Assembly (NCBI GenBank): GCA_041390825.1
Contig: JAWKPF010000008.1
Coordinates: forward strand, 124,001-188,000
Source: Thermomicrobiales bacterium
GTDB taxonomy: Bacteria > Chloroflexota > Chloroflexia > Thermomicrobiales > UBA6265
Length of the DNA: 64,000 nucleotides
Reading direction: 5' to 3'
The notes beneath the pieces were generated by a model. The model searched no databases. It was not told the DNA's origin and saw only the letters and a program-made list of their open reading frames with translations. This document shows positions 50,664-58,218 of this stretch, one piece after another; within the stretch, counting starts at the first letter, position 1; each line of letters opens with the position of its first letter. The position numbers and the translations under genes were made by a program.

Positions 50664-52079
50664 ATGGCTGAACGAGGCACACGAGTGGAACGGGACAGCA
50701 TGGGAGAGATGGATGTCCCAGGAGATGCGCTCTATGGAGCCACCACAGCCCGCGCGATTCTGAACTTTCCCATCAGCGGGATCGTCTTTTCCCGCTCCTT
50801 TCTGCGCGCGCTAGGAATCATCAAGGCCGCGGCCGCAACCGTCAACGGCAATCTGGGCTTGCTCCCGGCCGAAAAGGTGAAGCTCATCGTCGCGGCTGCC
50901 AACGAGGTCGCCGCCGGGGATTGGGACGATCACTTCCCAATCGATATTTTCCAGACTGGTTCCGGCACCTCGACCAACATGAATGCCAACGAGGTGATTG
51001 CCAATCGAGCCAATGCGCTTGGGAACGGCGCGGTCAAGATCCACCCGAATGACGACGTCAATATGTGCCAAAGCAGCAACGACGTCATTCCTGCCGCGAT
51101 CCACGTAGCGGCTGCGCTGGAAACCACCGAGCTCTTGCTGCCGGCGATGCGTCATCTCCTGCTGGTCACCGCGGGTCGAGCCGAGGAGTTGCAATCGGTT
51201 GTCAAGACCGGCCGCACCCACCTCATGGATGCCACCCCGGTCACGATTGGGCAGGAAGCCGGTGGCTGGGCTGCCCAGATCGAGCTGGCCATCGAACGCA
51301 TCGAGTCGACGCTGCCCCGCATCGCTGAACTGGCGATCGGGGGCACCGCTGTCGGCACCGGCATCAACGCGCCAGCCGAGTTTGGCTCGGCGGTGGCAGC
51401 GGAACTTGCTGCGGCAACCGGATTTCCGTTCGTCGAAGCGCGCAATCATTTCGCCGCGCAGGCCACGATGGACTCCGCCGTCGAGTTGAGCGGACAGTTG
51501 AAGGCGTATGCGGTCGGGCTGATGAAGATCGCCAACGACTTGCGTTGGATGAATAGCGGTCCGCAGGGCGGACTGGGCGAGATCGTTCTTCCCGCCTTGC
51601 AGCCGGGCTCCTCGATCATGCCCGGCAAGATCAACCCGGTCGTCTGCGAGGCCACCATGATGGTCTGCGCCCAAGCCATTGGCAACGACGTTTCGGTCAG
51701 TGTTGGTGGCCAGATGGGCAATTTCGAGTTGAACGTCATGCTGCCCGTGATCGCGCACAACCTGCTGCAATCGATCGAGTTGCTGGCGAAGACGTCTGAG
51801 GTCCTGGCAGACAAGGCAATGGCTGGCTTCACCGTCAATCGGGAGCATATTGCCGCTCTGGTCGACAAGAACCCGATCATGGTGACCGGGCTGAACGCAA
51901 TTATCGGCTATGAGCTCGGAGCCAAGATCGCCAAGCAAGCCTATGCCGAGAATCGTCCGGTCAAGGACGTAGCCGCAGAGCTTTCCGACCTGACGCTGGA
52001 ACAGCTCGACGAACTGCTCGATCCGCTTTCGCTCACCGAAGGTGGCGTGAAAGCCGGCGCGTCGGGTGGCGGTGGCTGA
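50664..52079 (+). CDS. fumC: Fumarate hydratase, class II
   Basis: A 471-residue member of the fumarase/aspartase superfamily with the signature GSSIMPGKINP (about 315-325), TGSGTSTNMNANEV, and the catalytic His-containing segment GRTHLMDATPVTIGQE. The TNMNxNEV and SSNDVIPAAIHVA blocks favour fumarase over argininosuccinate lyase or aspartase. It interconverts fumarate and malate in the TCA cycle. ATG 50664 has GAGGG (50653-50657) 6 nt upstream; ATG 50640 would add 8 residues without support. It is convergent with the rhodanese-ThiF gene. Confidence 0.95.
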   Translation: MAERGTRVERDSMGEMDVPGDALYGATTARAILNFPISGIVFSRSFLRALGIIKAAAATVNGNLGLLPAEKVKLIVAAANEVAAGDWDDHFPIDIFQTGSGTSTNMNANEVIANRANALGNGAVKIHPNDDVNMCQSSNDVIPAAIHVAAALETTELLLPAMRHLLLVTAGRAEELQSVVKTGRTHLMDATPVTIGQEAGGWAAQIELAIERIESTLPRIAELAIGGTAVGTGINAPAEFGSAVAAELAAATGFPFVEARNHFAAQATMDSAVELSGQLKAYAVGLMKIANDLRWMNSGPQGGLGEIVLPALQPGSSIMPGKINPVVCEATMMVCAQAIGNDVSVSVGGQMGNFELNVMLPVIAHNLLQSIELLAKTSEVLADKAMAGFTVNREHIAALVDKNPIMVTGLNAIIGYELGAKIAKQAYAENRPVKDVAAELSDLTLEQLDELLDPLSLTEGGVKAGASGGGG

Positions 52080-52105
52080 ACGCGCACTGCCGGTCATTCC
52101 GAGCG

Positions 52106-52127
52106 GACGTGACGACGAGCGTCGTCA
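52106..52127. terminator. Short terminator hairpin
   Basis: A 9-bp perfect stem (52106-52114 with 52119-52127) with a GAGC loop, between convergent fumC and the ThiF-like gene. No T-run is visible. Confidence 0.6.
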
Positions 52128-52152
52128 CGACACTCACAATGACCGATTGGCG

Positions 52153-53331
52153 CTACACACCTGCGGATACCGGGATCGCGCACGAGAACTCGCTGTACTC
52201 GATTCCATCGAGCGACCTCGGACCGTTTGGGCCGCACATCGGACAGCTGGGATCCTTGCGGATGGGGATCTCGCGAAATGTCATGGGCAGCACGTCCAAC
52301 GTCAGCAACCGGCCGATCAATGGCTCGCCAATCCCGAGAATCAGCTTGATCGCTTCGGCCGCCTGAATGAGTCCAATGATGCCCGGCACCACCCCCAGCA
52401 CCCCGGCTTCTGCGCAATTGAGCGCGGTGCCGGGCGGCGGCGGCTCGTCGAACAGGCAACGGTAGCACGGTCCTTCCAGGAGCGAAAAGACCGTGGCCTG
52501 TCCTCGGAAGCGATCGACTCCGCCATGCACGTTCGGTTTTCCGAGCAGCACGCAGGCATCGTTGATCAGGTATCGCGTGGCGAAGTTGTCCGCGCCGTCG
52601 ACGACCACGTCGTAACGGTCGACCAAGTCGAGAACGATCTCTTTTGACAACCGCTCCTGTATCGGTTCGACGACGACATCGGGATTCAGATCGGCGATGG
52701 CGCCCATCGCGGAGTCGACCTTCGGTGTGCCAATGCTTCGGGTGGAGTGGATCACCTGGCGTTGCAGGTTGCTCTCATCGACCACGTCGTCGTCGATCAC
52801 GCCAATATGCCCAATCCCGGCGGCGGCCAGATAGAGCAACGCCGGGGAACCGAGGCCGCCTGCCCCGACCACCAGCACCCGGCTGGCGAGCAGCGTTTCC
52901 TGGCCTATCCTGCCCACTTCTGGCAGCAGCAAATGCCGGCTGTATCGTTGCGAAAGCGCCGCGGTCATTGGGCCGGGTGTGGTCCAGGGCAATCCGGCCG
53001 CCTTCCAACCAATAAAGCCGGGGGCCAGCGAGATGGGATCGGCATAGCCGAGCGCCCGCATGATCTCGGCTGCCGCATAGGAGCGCATTCCTCCGGCACA
53101 GTAGACGAGCACGGGCATCGATTTCTGCGGCAGTTCTGCTGTGACTCGATCGGCCAGCTGTCCCAACGGAATATGAATGGCCCCGTCGATCATCCCCTGT
53201 TCGACCTCGAACTGCTCGCGCACGTCGAGGATCGGAACATGATTGGCGATCAACGCACGGGCGTCGTCGAGCCCAACTTCCTGGATCGCGGTATCGGTGT
53301 CAGTCGGCGGTTGGTGGTAGTTTTTCGGCAT
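52153..53331 (-). CDS. Rhodanese domain fused to a ThiF/MoeB-type adenylyltransferase
   Basis: A 392-residue fusion. The N-terminal 120 residues form a rhodanese domain with active-site Cys78 in VYCAGGMRS. The ThiF/MoeB/HesA domain follows, with the ATP loop GAGGLGS (156-162), VDGADNFATRYLIND and the zinc Cys pairs CYRC and CPMC. Such proteins adenylate the C-terminal Gly of a ThiS/MoaD-like protein, and the rhodanese supplies sulfur. In the best known fusions (MOCS3-type) the rhodanese is C-terminal; here it is N-terminal. No thiS or moaD is adjacent. ATG 53331 is divergent from the thioesterase gene. Confidence 0.9.
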   Translation of the reverse strand: MPKNYHQPPTDTDTAIQEVGLDDARALIANHVPILDVREQFEVEQGMIDGAIHIPLGQLADRVTAELPQKSMPVLVYCAGGMRSYAAAEIMRALGYADPISLAPGFIGWKAAGLPWTTPGPMTAALSQRYSRHLLLPEVGRIGQETLLASRVLVVGAGGLGSPALLYLAAAGIGHIGVIDDDVVDESNLQRQVIHSTRSIGTPKVDSAMGAIADLNPDVVVEPIQERLSKEIVLDLVDRYDVVVDGADNFATRYLINDACVLLGKPNVHGGVDRFRGQATVFSLLEGPCYRCLFDEPPPPGTALNCAEAGVLGVVPGIIGLIQAAEAIKLILGIGEPLIGRLLTLDVLPMTFREIPIRKDPSCPMCGPNGPRSLDGIEYSEFSCAIPVSAGV

Positions 53332-53412
53332 ACATCTGGTTCCTTTGTTGGCAAGCGACTGCCACCAGCAACCCTACCGCACTAACCAGCTCGATCGCTA
53401 CGGACACGACCA

Positions 53413-53892
53413 ATGAACGAACGTTCCAGCGCCATTCGAATTGCCGTTCGCGACGATCACAACTGTTTTGGATGTGGCGCCGGCAATCCGTGGGGACTGC
53501 ATCTGATCTTTTTCGCCGAACCGGATGGATCGGTGTTCAGCCATTGGACGCCGCAGGTCAACCATCAAGGGTACGACGGCATGGTCCATGGCGGCATCAT
53601 CTCGACCGTCTTCGACGAAGTCATGGCCTGGGCGGTCACCAATGCGGGCATCTGGGCCGTCACGGGCAGATTGAGCACGACCTACCGAAAGCCGGTCGAA
53701 GTAGGTGTTCCCACCATCGCACGCGCTGAGCTCGGCGCCATCACTACGCGCACTGCTGACGTTTCCGCGACGATCTCCCGTGAATCGGACGGGTTGCTTC
53801 TCGCGGAGGCGACCGGGCTTTTCATTCGCGTCTCGCAAGAACAGGCCGATGCCTGGAAAGCGAAATACGCCCGGGCCGACACCGGATCCTGA
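53413..53892 (+). CDS. PaaI-family hotdog thioesterase
   Basis: A 159-residue single hotdog domain. The family motif is MVHGGIISTVFDEVMAWA, with the conserved Asp/Glu on the central helix; the N-terminus carries NCFGCGAGNPWGLHL, often seen in this group. It hydrolyses acyl- or aryl-CoA thioesters; the substrate is not evident. It starts 81 nt from the divergent rhodanese-ThiF gene. Confidence 0.87.
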   Translation: MNERSSAIRIAVRDDHNCFGCGAGNPWGLHLIFFAEPDGSVFSHWTPQVNHQGYDGMVHGGIISTVFDEVMAWAVTNAGIWAVTGRLSTTYRKPVEVGVPTIARAELGAITTRTADVSATISRESDGLLLAEATGLFIRVSQEQADAWKAKYARADTGS

Positions 53893-53990
53893 GCATTGGG
53901 CCGTTCGCCCGGCAACACGCACATGTGGTCCGGGTCACTTGTTGCGGAGATGTGCGTCAGCCGGAGGCCGCTGGACACGCGGCCACGAAC

Positions 53991-54671
53991 CTATTCGGGA
54001 TCCAGACCGTTCTGACTTGGCAGGTCCGCCCGCGCCGTTTGCACCATCAGATTCAGCACCTGCAGCAGTTGGCGGATGTTGTTTTCGTCCAACAGGAAGA
54101 GCGCCAGACCGGTTTCCTCCGGATGGAAATCGACCTGTTCGGTGGTTGTTGCTTCACCTGAAAGCTGCATAGCGGCGAGCCAGTCCCGAGCCTGCGCGTT
54201 TGCCTCGGTGAGCAGCTGCAGCAAATTTGCGGCGGTTTCCTTGCGAATCTCGTCGCGTTGCTCGAGCGGGATAGGAGGCGCCGTCTCATCAGATCCAGCT
54301 CCGGTGAGCGCGCGATGCGTCGCAGGGGTAGTGGCGAGAATGTACGCCTCCTCGTCGGTCACGGCATGAGCAAGGATTCGGGGACCGGGCGTGTTCAGGG
54401 TGGCAGCCCGTTCGAGGGTGCGCAGATCGCTTTGGAAGAGCTCGCTGCCCTGCCGGCCCTCGTCATCGGGTGTGTTCAGTTCATAGTGATAGATGAGAAA
54501 CGCCGCGACGCCGATCGACGACTCGAGTTCGATGGTCGAGATACCAGCATTCGAATCGCGCTTGAAGGCCAGAATCTCCATGGCAAGTTCAGCGGGGTCT
54601 TCGTCGAGCTCCAGCGCTTCGTTGACGAAGGCCGCGAGGCGCAAGGCAATCGGTTCGATCGGTTCGGACAT
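53991..54671 (-). CDS. Protein of unknown function (226 aa)
   Basis: I do not recognise this protein. It is acidic and mostly helical, with no signal or membrane span. Seen features are a Leu/Ala-rich N-terminal helix (LRLAAFVNEALELDEDPAELAMEIL), a Thr-rich middle with GSELFQSDLRTLERAATLNT, and a C-terminal helix rich in Leu/Asn (ENNIRQLLQVLNLMVQTA). It lies between the convergent thioesterase gene and the divergent cdd. It may be an accessory to a complex, but nothing in the context proves that. Confidence 0.6.
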   Translation of the reverse strand: MSEPIEPIALRLAAFVNEALELDEDPAELAMEILAFKRDSNAGISTIELESSIGVAAFLIYHYELNTPDDEGRQGSELFQSDLRTLERAATLNTPGPRILAHAVTDEEAYILATTPATHRALTGAGSDETAPPIPLEQRDEIRKETAANLLQLLTEANAQARDWLAAMQLSGEATTTEQVDFHPEETGLALFLLDENNIRQLLQVLNLMVQTARADLPSQNGLDPE

Positions 54672-54740
54672 GGTTGGGTCGCTTTCTGGGCACGCGCTAT
54701 GGTTCGCACCAAAGGATAGCGGGTCGAAAGAAGGGACAGG

Positions 54741-55190
54741 ATGAGCACGAAGCCAAGTGAAGCCATGGTCGAACAGCTCATGGAGGCGGCGATGCGCGCC
54801 GCCGACCGAGCGTATGCGCCGTACTCGAACTTTCCGGTGGGAGCGGCGGTGCTGACAGCGGACGGCGCGATCGTCACCGGCTGCAATGTGGAAAACGCCA
54901 GCTATCCGGTCACCAACTGCGGCGAGCGGGTGGCCATTTGCACCGCGGTGGCAGGGGGAGCGCGCACCATCACCGCCGTCGCGGTCTATGCACCGCGAGT
55001 GGAAACCGTGACACCCTGCGGCGCCTGCCGCCAGATCATCAATGAGTTCAAGCCTGCTGACGATGAGCTTTGGATGATCTTCAGTTCGGCCAGCGGCCCA
55101 TTCGTGGTCCCCTTCTCGGAGATTCTGCCGCGGGCGTTCGGCCCACGTGACCTGCAGGACTGGGGCGACGGTCCCCCGGACTGGAGCTAG
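54741..55190 (+). CDS. cdd: Cytidine deaminase
   Basis: A 149-residue tetrameric-type cytidine deaminase. The substrate loop is YAPYSNFPVGAAV, and GCNVENASYPVTNCGERVAI contains the zinc Cys60 and catalytic Glu62. The second zinc motif is PCGACRQ (Cys93 and Cys96). It converts cytidine or deoxycytidine to uridine in pyrimidine salvage. The GE in place of the usual AE after the Cys is a mild variant. The ribosome site is AAGGGACAGG. It is convergent with the beta-lactamase-like gene and divergent from the 53991 gene. Confidence 0.95.
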   Translation: MSTKPSEAMVEQLMEAAMRAADRAYAPYSNFPVGAAVLTADGAIVTGCNVENASYPVTNCGERVAICTAVAGGARTITAVAVYAPRVETVTPCGACRQIINEFKPADDELWMIFSSASGPFVVPFSEILPRAFGPRDLQDWGDGPPDWS

Positions 55191-55253
55191 TCGCGCAGGC
55201 CACGGCCCAGGATGTACGACGGGAGTAGATGTTGCCGGGCGCAGAAACCGGCA

Positions 55254-56369
55254 CTAATTCGAAACCGCCTCGACCAGCGCATCCGAGAGCGTGGCCCAGC
55301 GCGGGGGGACGAAGGGCCAGAGATGGAACGTGGCGCGGTTGGCGAAGATGGCAGCCGCCAGATCGATCGTCGGGTCGGCCCAAAGCAACGTCCCCGCCGC
55401 GCCGAAATGGCAGAACGTCTGGGGGGAGGTGAGATTCCCGGTCCAGTGCTTCGCTTTGGCGCCCTTGATCTCCCAGCCGAGCCCCCAGGAGGCGACCGGC
55501 CACTTCACGCGCGCGGCTTGCACCTCGCCTTTCAGGCCATGCACCTGGTCGGTGACCATCTCCCGGGCAAGTGCCGGTAGGATGAACCCATCCCCCTGCC
55601 GCAGGAAGGTCGCGGCAAAGCGCACTGCATCGTCGGGAGAGCCATAGAGCCCGCCCCAGGGGATCGCGAGGTCGCGCCAATACTGGCTGTTGTACGACTC
55701 GGTCGGCCGTCCCTGGCCGTAGACATCGCGCACGCGGCCAATGCGCCGGTCGAGCTCAGGGCCGGGCCGAGCGATGGTATCGTGCAGCTCCAGCGGCTCG
55801 AAGACGTTGTCCCAGGTGAGCTCCCAGAAATCGCGCCCAGTGACGGCTTCGGCCAACCTGCCCAGGATGCCGTATCCCGTATTGGAATAGATCAGCTCGG
55901 TTCCCGGCGCGGTCCAGAGCGGCTGGCGGAGCATGGCGTCGGTGATTTCGCGCAGGGTCGGCGCCGCCCGGCTGCCAAAGGTGCCGCGTGGCAGGTCTTC
56001 CGGCAGTCCCGACGTGTGTGAAAGCAACTGGCGCACGGTGATCCGGCCGCGCAGCGACCGCAGGGAATCGTCGCTCGACGTCATGCTGGCATACCCGGGA
56101 AGATAGCGATCCACAGGGGCATCAAGCTCGATCAGCTCGCTCTCGACCAGGGTCATGATGGTCGCGGCAGTCATCGGTTTGGTGACGGACGCCAATCCGA
56201 AGAGCGTCGTGGCATCGACGGGAATGCCTGGCTGGGCCTCTCCGGCGTATCGCCGGCCGACGATCTCGCCGCGGTGCCAGATCACCGCGGCTGCGCCCGG
56301 CACCCCCGATTCGCCGATCCAGCCATCGATCTGCTCCAGCGCTGTTGCGATCCTCGTAGGTATGGACAT
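55254..56369 (-). CDS. Class C beta-lactamase-like serine hydrolase
   Basis: A 371-residue penicillin-binding-protein-like fold. The SxxK is Ser61-Val-Thr-Lys64 in LASVTKPM, the YxN is Tyr161-Ser-Asn163, and the third motif near the C-terminus is HFGAAG in place of KTG. This set is typical of esterase/D-aminopeptidase relatives rather than true cephalosporinases, so antibiotic resistance is not claimed. No signal peptide is visible from ATG 56369, so it is probably cytoplasmic. The frame is open upstream to 56579, but that segment overlaps the divergent nagB leader. Confidence 0.88.
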   Translation of the reverse strand: MSIPTRIATALEQIDGWIGESGVPGAAAVIWHRGEIVGRRYAGEAQPGIPVDATTLFGLASVTKPMTAATIMTLVESELIELDAPVDRYLPGYASMTSSDDSLRSLRGRITVRQLLSHTSGLPEDLPRGTFGSRAAPTLREITDAMLRQPLWTAPGTELIYSNTGYGILGRLAEAVTGRDFWELTWDNVFEPLELHDTIARPGPELDRRIGRVRDVYGQGRPTESYNSQYWRDLAIPWGGLYGSPDDAVRFAATFLRQGDGFILPALAREMVTDQVHGLKGEVQAARVKWPVASWGLGWEIKGAKAKHWTGNLTSPQTFCHFGAAGTLLWADPTIDLAAAIFANRATFHLWPFVPPRWATLSDALVEAVSN

Positions 56370-56461
56370 ACTGCGGAGCTCGACTCCTGTAGTGGTACGT
56401 GTACTGCGCGGTATTATCCCCGGCTGATGAACATATGGTTTGCATGGGAGTGAGCATCGGG

Positions 56462-57199
56462 ATGGCGCAGGAACCAACGTTGGTGGTTGTCGAGGACGCG
56501 GATGAGATGAGCCGGATGGCCGCGGAGATCGTGGCCGAGGTGCTGACTGTCCGTCCGACCGCCCCAATTTCGCTGCCAACGGGCAGCACGCCAGTCGGAA
56601 TGTTCGACAATCTGATCGCCGCGTCGCGCTCCGGCGAACTCGATCTCACACGGTTCCAGCTCTTCTGTCTGGACGAATATCTCGGTGTGACGCTGGACAA
56701 CCCGAACACGCTCACCGCATGGCTCAAGCGTACGCTCATCGAGCCGGCAGGCATTCCGATGGAGAACGTGCATACGCTGCCCGTCGATGAGGCCGATGCG
56801 GCGGCTGCGGCCAGGCGCTATGACCAGTCGATTGCCGATGCCGGCAACCTGGCGTTGGCGGTGCTTGGTATCGGAAACAACGGGCATATCGCCTACAACG
56901 AGCCGGGATCGGAGGCCGATACCCGCACGCGCGTCATCGATCTCACGCAGGAGTCGATCGATCAGGCAGCGGGCTACTTCGAGGGCGCGTCTGTGCCAAC
57001 CAGGGCGATGACGGTCGGCGTCGGCACCCTGCTGGAATCCGACCGGATCGTGCTCATTGCCGCCGGGGAAGGCAAGGCTGAGATCATGCGCCGCGCGTTG
57101 CGAGAGCCCATGTCTGCCGACGTCCCCGCCTCGTGGTTGCGGCTCGTGCCGGAGCAGGTCACGATCATCCTCGACGAAGCGGCGGCATCGCTGCTGTAA
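56462..57199 (+). CDS. nagB: Glucosamine-6-phosphate deaminase (NagB)
   Basis: A 245-residue isomerase/deaminase with the phosphate loop PTGSTPVGMF (39-48), the acid pair Asp71-Glu72 in LDEYLG, and the catalytic block LGIGNNGHIAYNEPGS (135-150). The Asn140 before His142 replaces the Asp of Escherichia coli NagB. It converts glucosamine 6-phosphate to fructose 6-phosphate plus ammonia, feeding amino-sugar or wall-recycling carbon into glycolysis. ATG 56462 is the first start giving a normal N-terminus; ATG 56444 and GTG 56450 are alternatives. Confidence 0.9.
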   Translation: MAQEPTLVVVEDADEMSRMAAEIVAEVLTVRPTAPISLPTGSTPVGMFDNLIAASRSGELDLTRFQLFCLDEYLGVTLDNPNTLTAWLKRTLIEPAGIPMENVHTLPVDEADAAAAARRYDQSIADAGNLALAVLGIGNNGHIAYNEPGSEADTRTRVIDLTQESIDQAAGYFEGASVPTRAMTVGVGTLLESDRIVLIAAGEGKAEIMRRALREPMSADVPASWLRLVPEQVTIILDEAAASLL

Positions 57200-57286
57200 C
57201 CGGGCCATAGCGCCCGGCGCCGAGCGCGCGCGGCCCCAGTTCTGGGTGTTCGCCGATCGGGGCCACTTGATGCAGGTGGGTTCGAC

Positions 57287-58165
57287 CTACCCCTGGACCG
57301 CCTGCTCGAGCGCGATCGCATCGACGACGCGCGCGTTGGTGATGGGATCGACGCTAAAGATCACGCCTCGTTCGTTGCGCGGCACGCGCTTGTTGTAGCG
57401 GTGCAGATGCCCGTGCAGGTCGGTCATCTTGCCGCCGGCCTCCTGGATGATCAAATCGGGGGCGGCGAAGTCCCACTCCCAGGCGAAGGTTTGCTCCTCG
57501 ATCGTGCGGCCCAGCTTGTAGCCGATCACCGCATCGGCCTGTTGGGTCCCCGGCATGATTCGACGAAGCGAGATGCCGGTCGTGGACACCAGCGGAGCGG
57601 GTGCTCCCATTCGAATTGCCATTCGCTCGAAGAATGGGAAGTTCTCCGGGTACCCCAGCCAGACCGAAGTCATCAGCCGTGGCGGTGTCTCTTGCGAGAG
57701 GGGAGTGAGGCGAAGGGGCGCGCTCGCGCCATTGCGCTCGATGGTGGCGCCGTGGCCCGCTACGGCTGAAAGCAACATGTCTTCCGTCGGTTGATACGTT
57801 ACCGCCACAACCGGACGGCCATCGACGATCAGCGCAATGAGCATGTCGAATTCGCCGGTCCGTTCGACGAACTGGTTTGTGCCGTCGATCGGATCGACGA
57901 TCCAAACCCGCTCATTGCTCAAGCGAGCTTCGTCGTCCGCGCCTTCTTCGGTGAGCAGGGCATCGTTTGGAAACGCGTTGAGGATGGTGGAACGGATGAT
58001 GCTATCCGCGGCCAGATCGGCATCGGTAACGACCGAGCCGTCCTTCTTGACATACTTCTCGGCAGACTGCTCGACGTAGAACTCCATCACTGCCGCACCT
58101 GCAGCGCTGGCGGCTGCCTTGGCCACATCGAGTTCGGGCGCCCAGGGGGTTCGTGATTCGCTCAT
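57287..58165 (-). CDS. Inositol monophosphatase family protein (SuhB/histidinol-phosphatase-like)
   Basis: A 292-residue metal-dependent phosphatase with Glu73-Glu74 (LTEEGADD), the signature DPIDGTNQF (91-99) and WDFAAPDLIIQEAGG near residue 225, which supply the three-metal site. It removes phosphate from inositol phosphate, histidinol phosphate or PAP; sequence alone cannot decide. ATG 58165 has CGGAGCAC immediately upstream. It is convergent with nagB and divergent from the helicase gene, with about 50 bases between starts. Confidence 0.85.
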   Translation of the reverse strand: MSESRTPWAPELDVAKAAASAAGAAVMEFYVEQSAEKYVKKDGSVVTDADLAADSIIRSTILNAFPNDALLTEEGADDEARLSNERVWIVDPIDGTNQFVERTGEFDMLIALIVDGRPVVAVTYQPTEDMLLSAVAGHGATIERNGASAPLRLTPLSQETPPRLMTSVWLGYPENFPFFERMAIRMGAPAPLVSTTGISLRRIMPGTQQADAVIGYKLGRTIEEQTFAWEWDFAAPDLIIQEAGGKMTDLHGHLHRYNKRVPRNERGVIFSVDPITNARVVDAIALEQAVQG

Positions 58166-58218
58166 GTGCTCCGACTGTGCTCCTGCTCTAAACTCCAACT
58201 CGCTGCCCGCTTCGATTC

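Noticed and set aside
55254..56369. Antibiotic-resistance beta-lactamase
   Set aside because: The KTG motif is replaced by HFG and there is no signal peptide; esterase-like relatives share this set.
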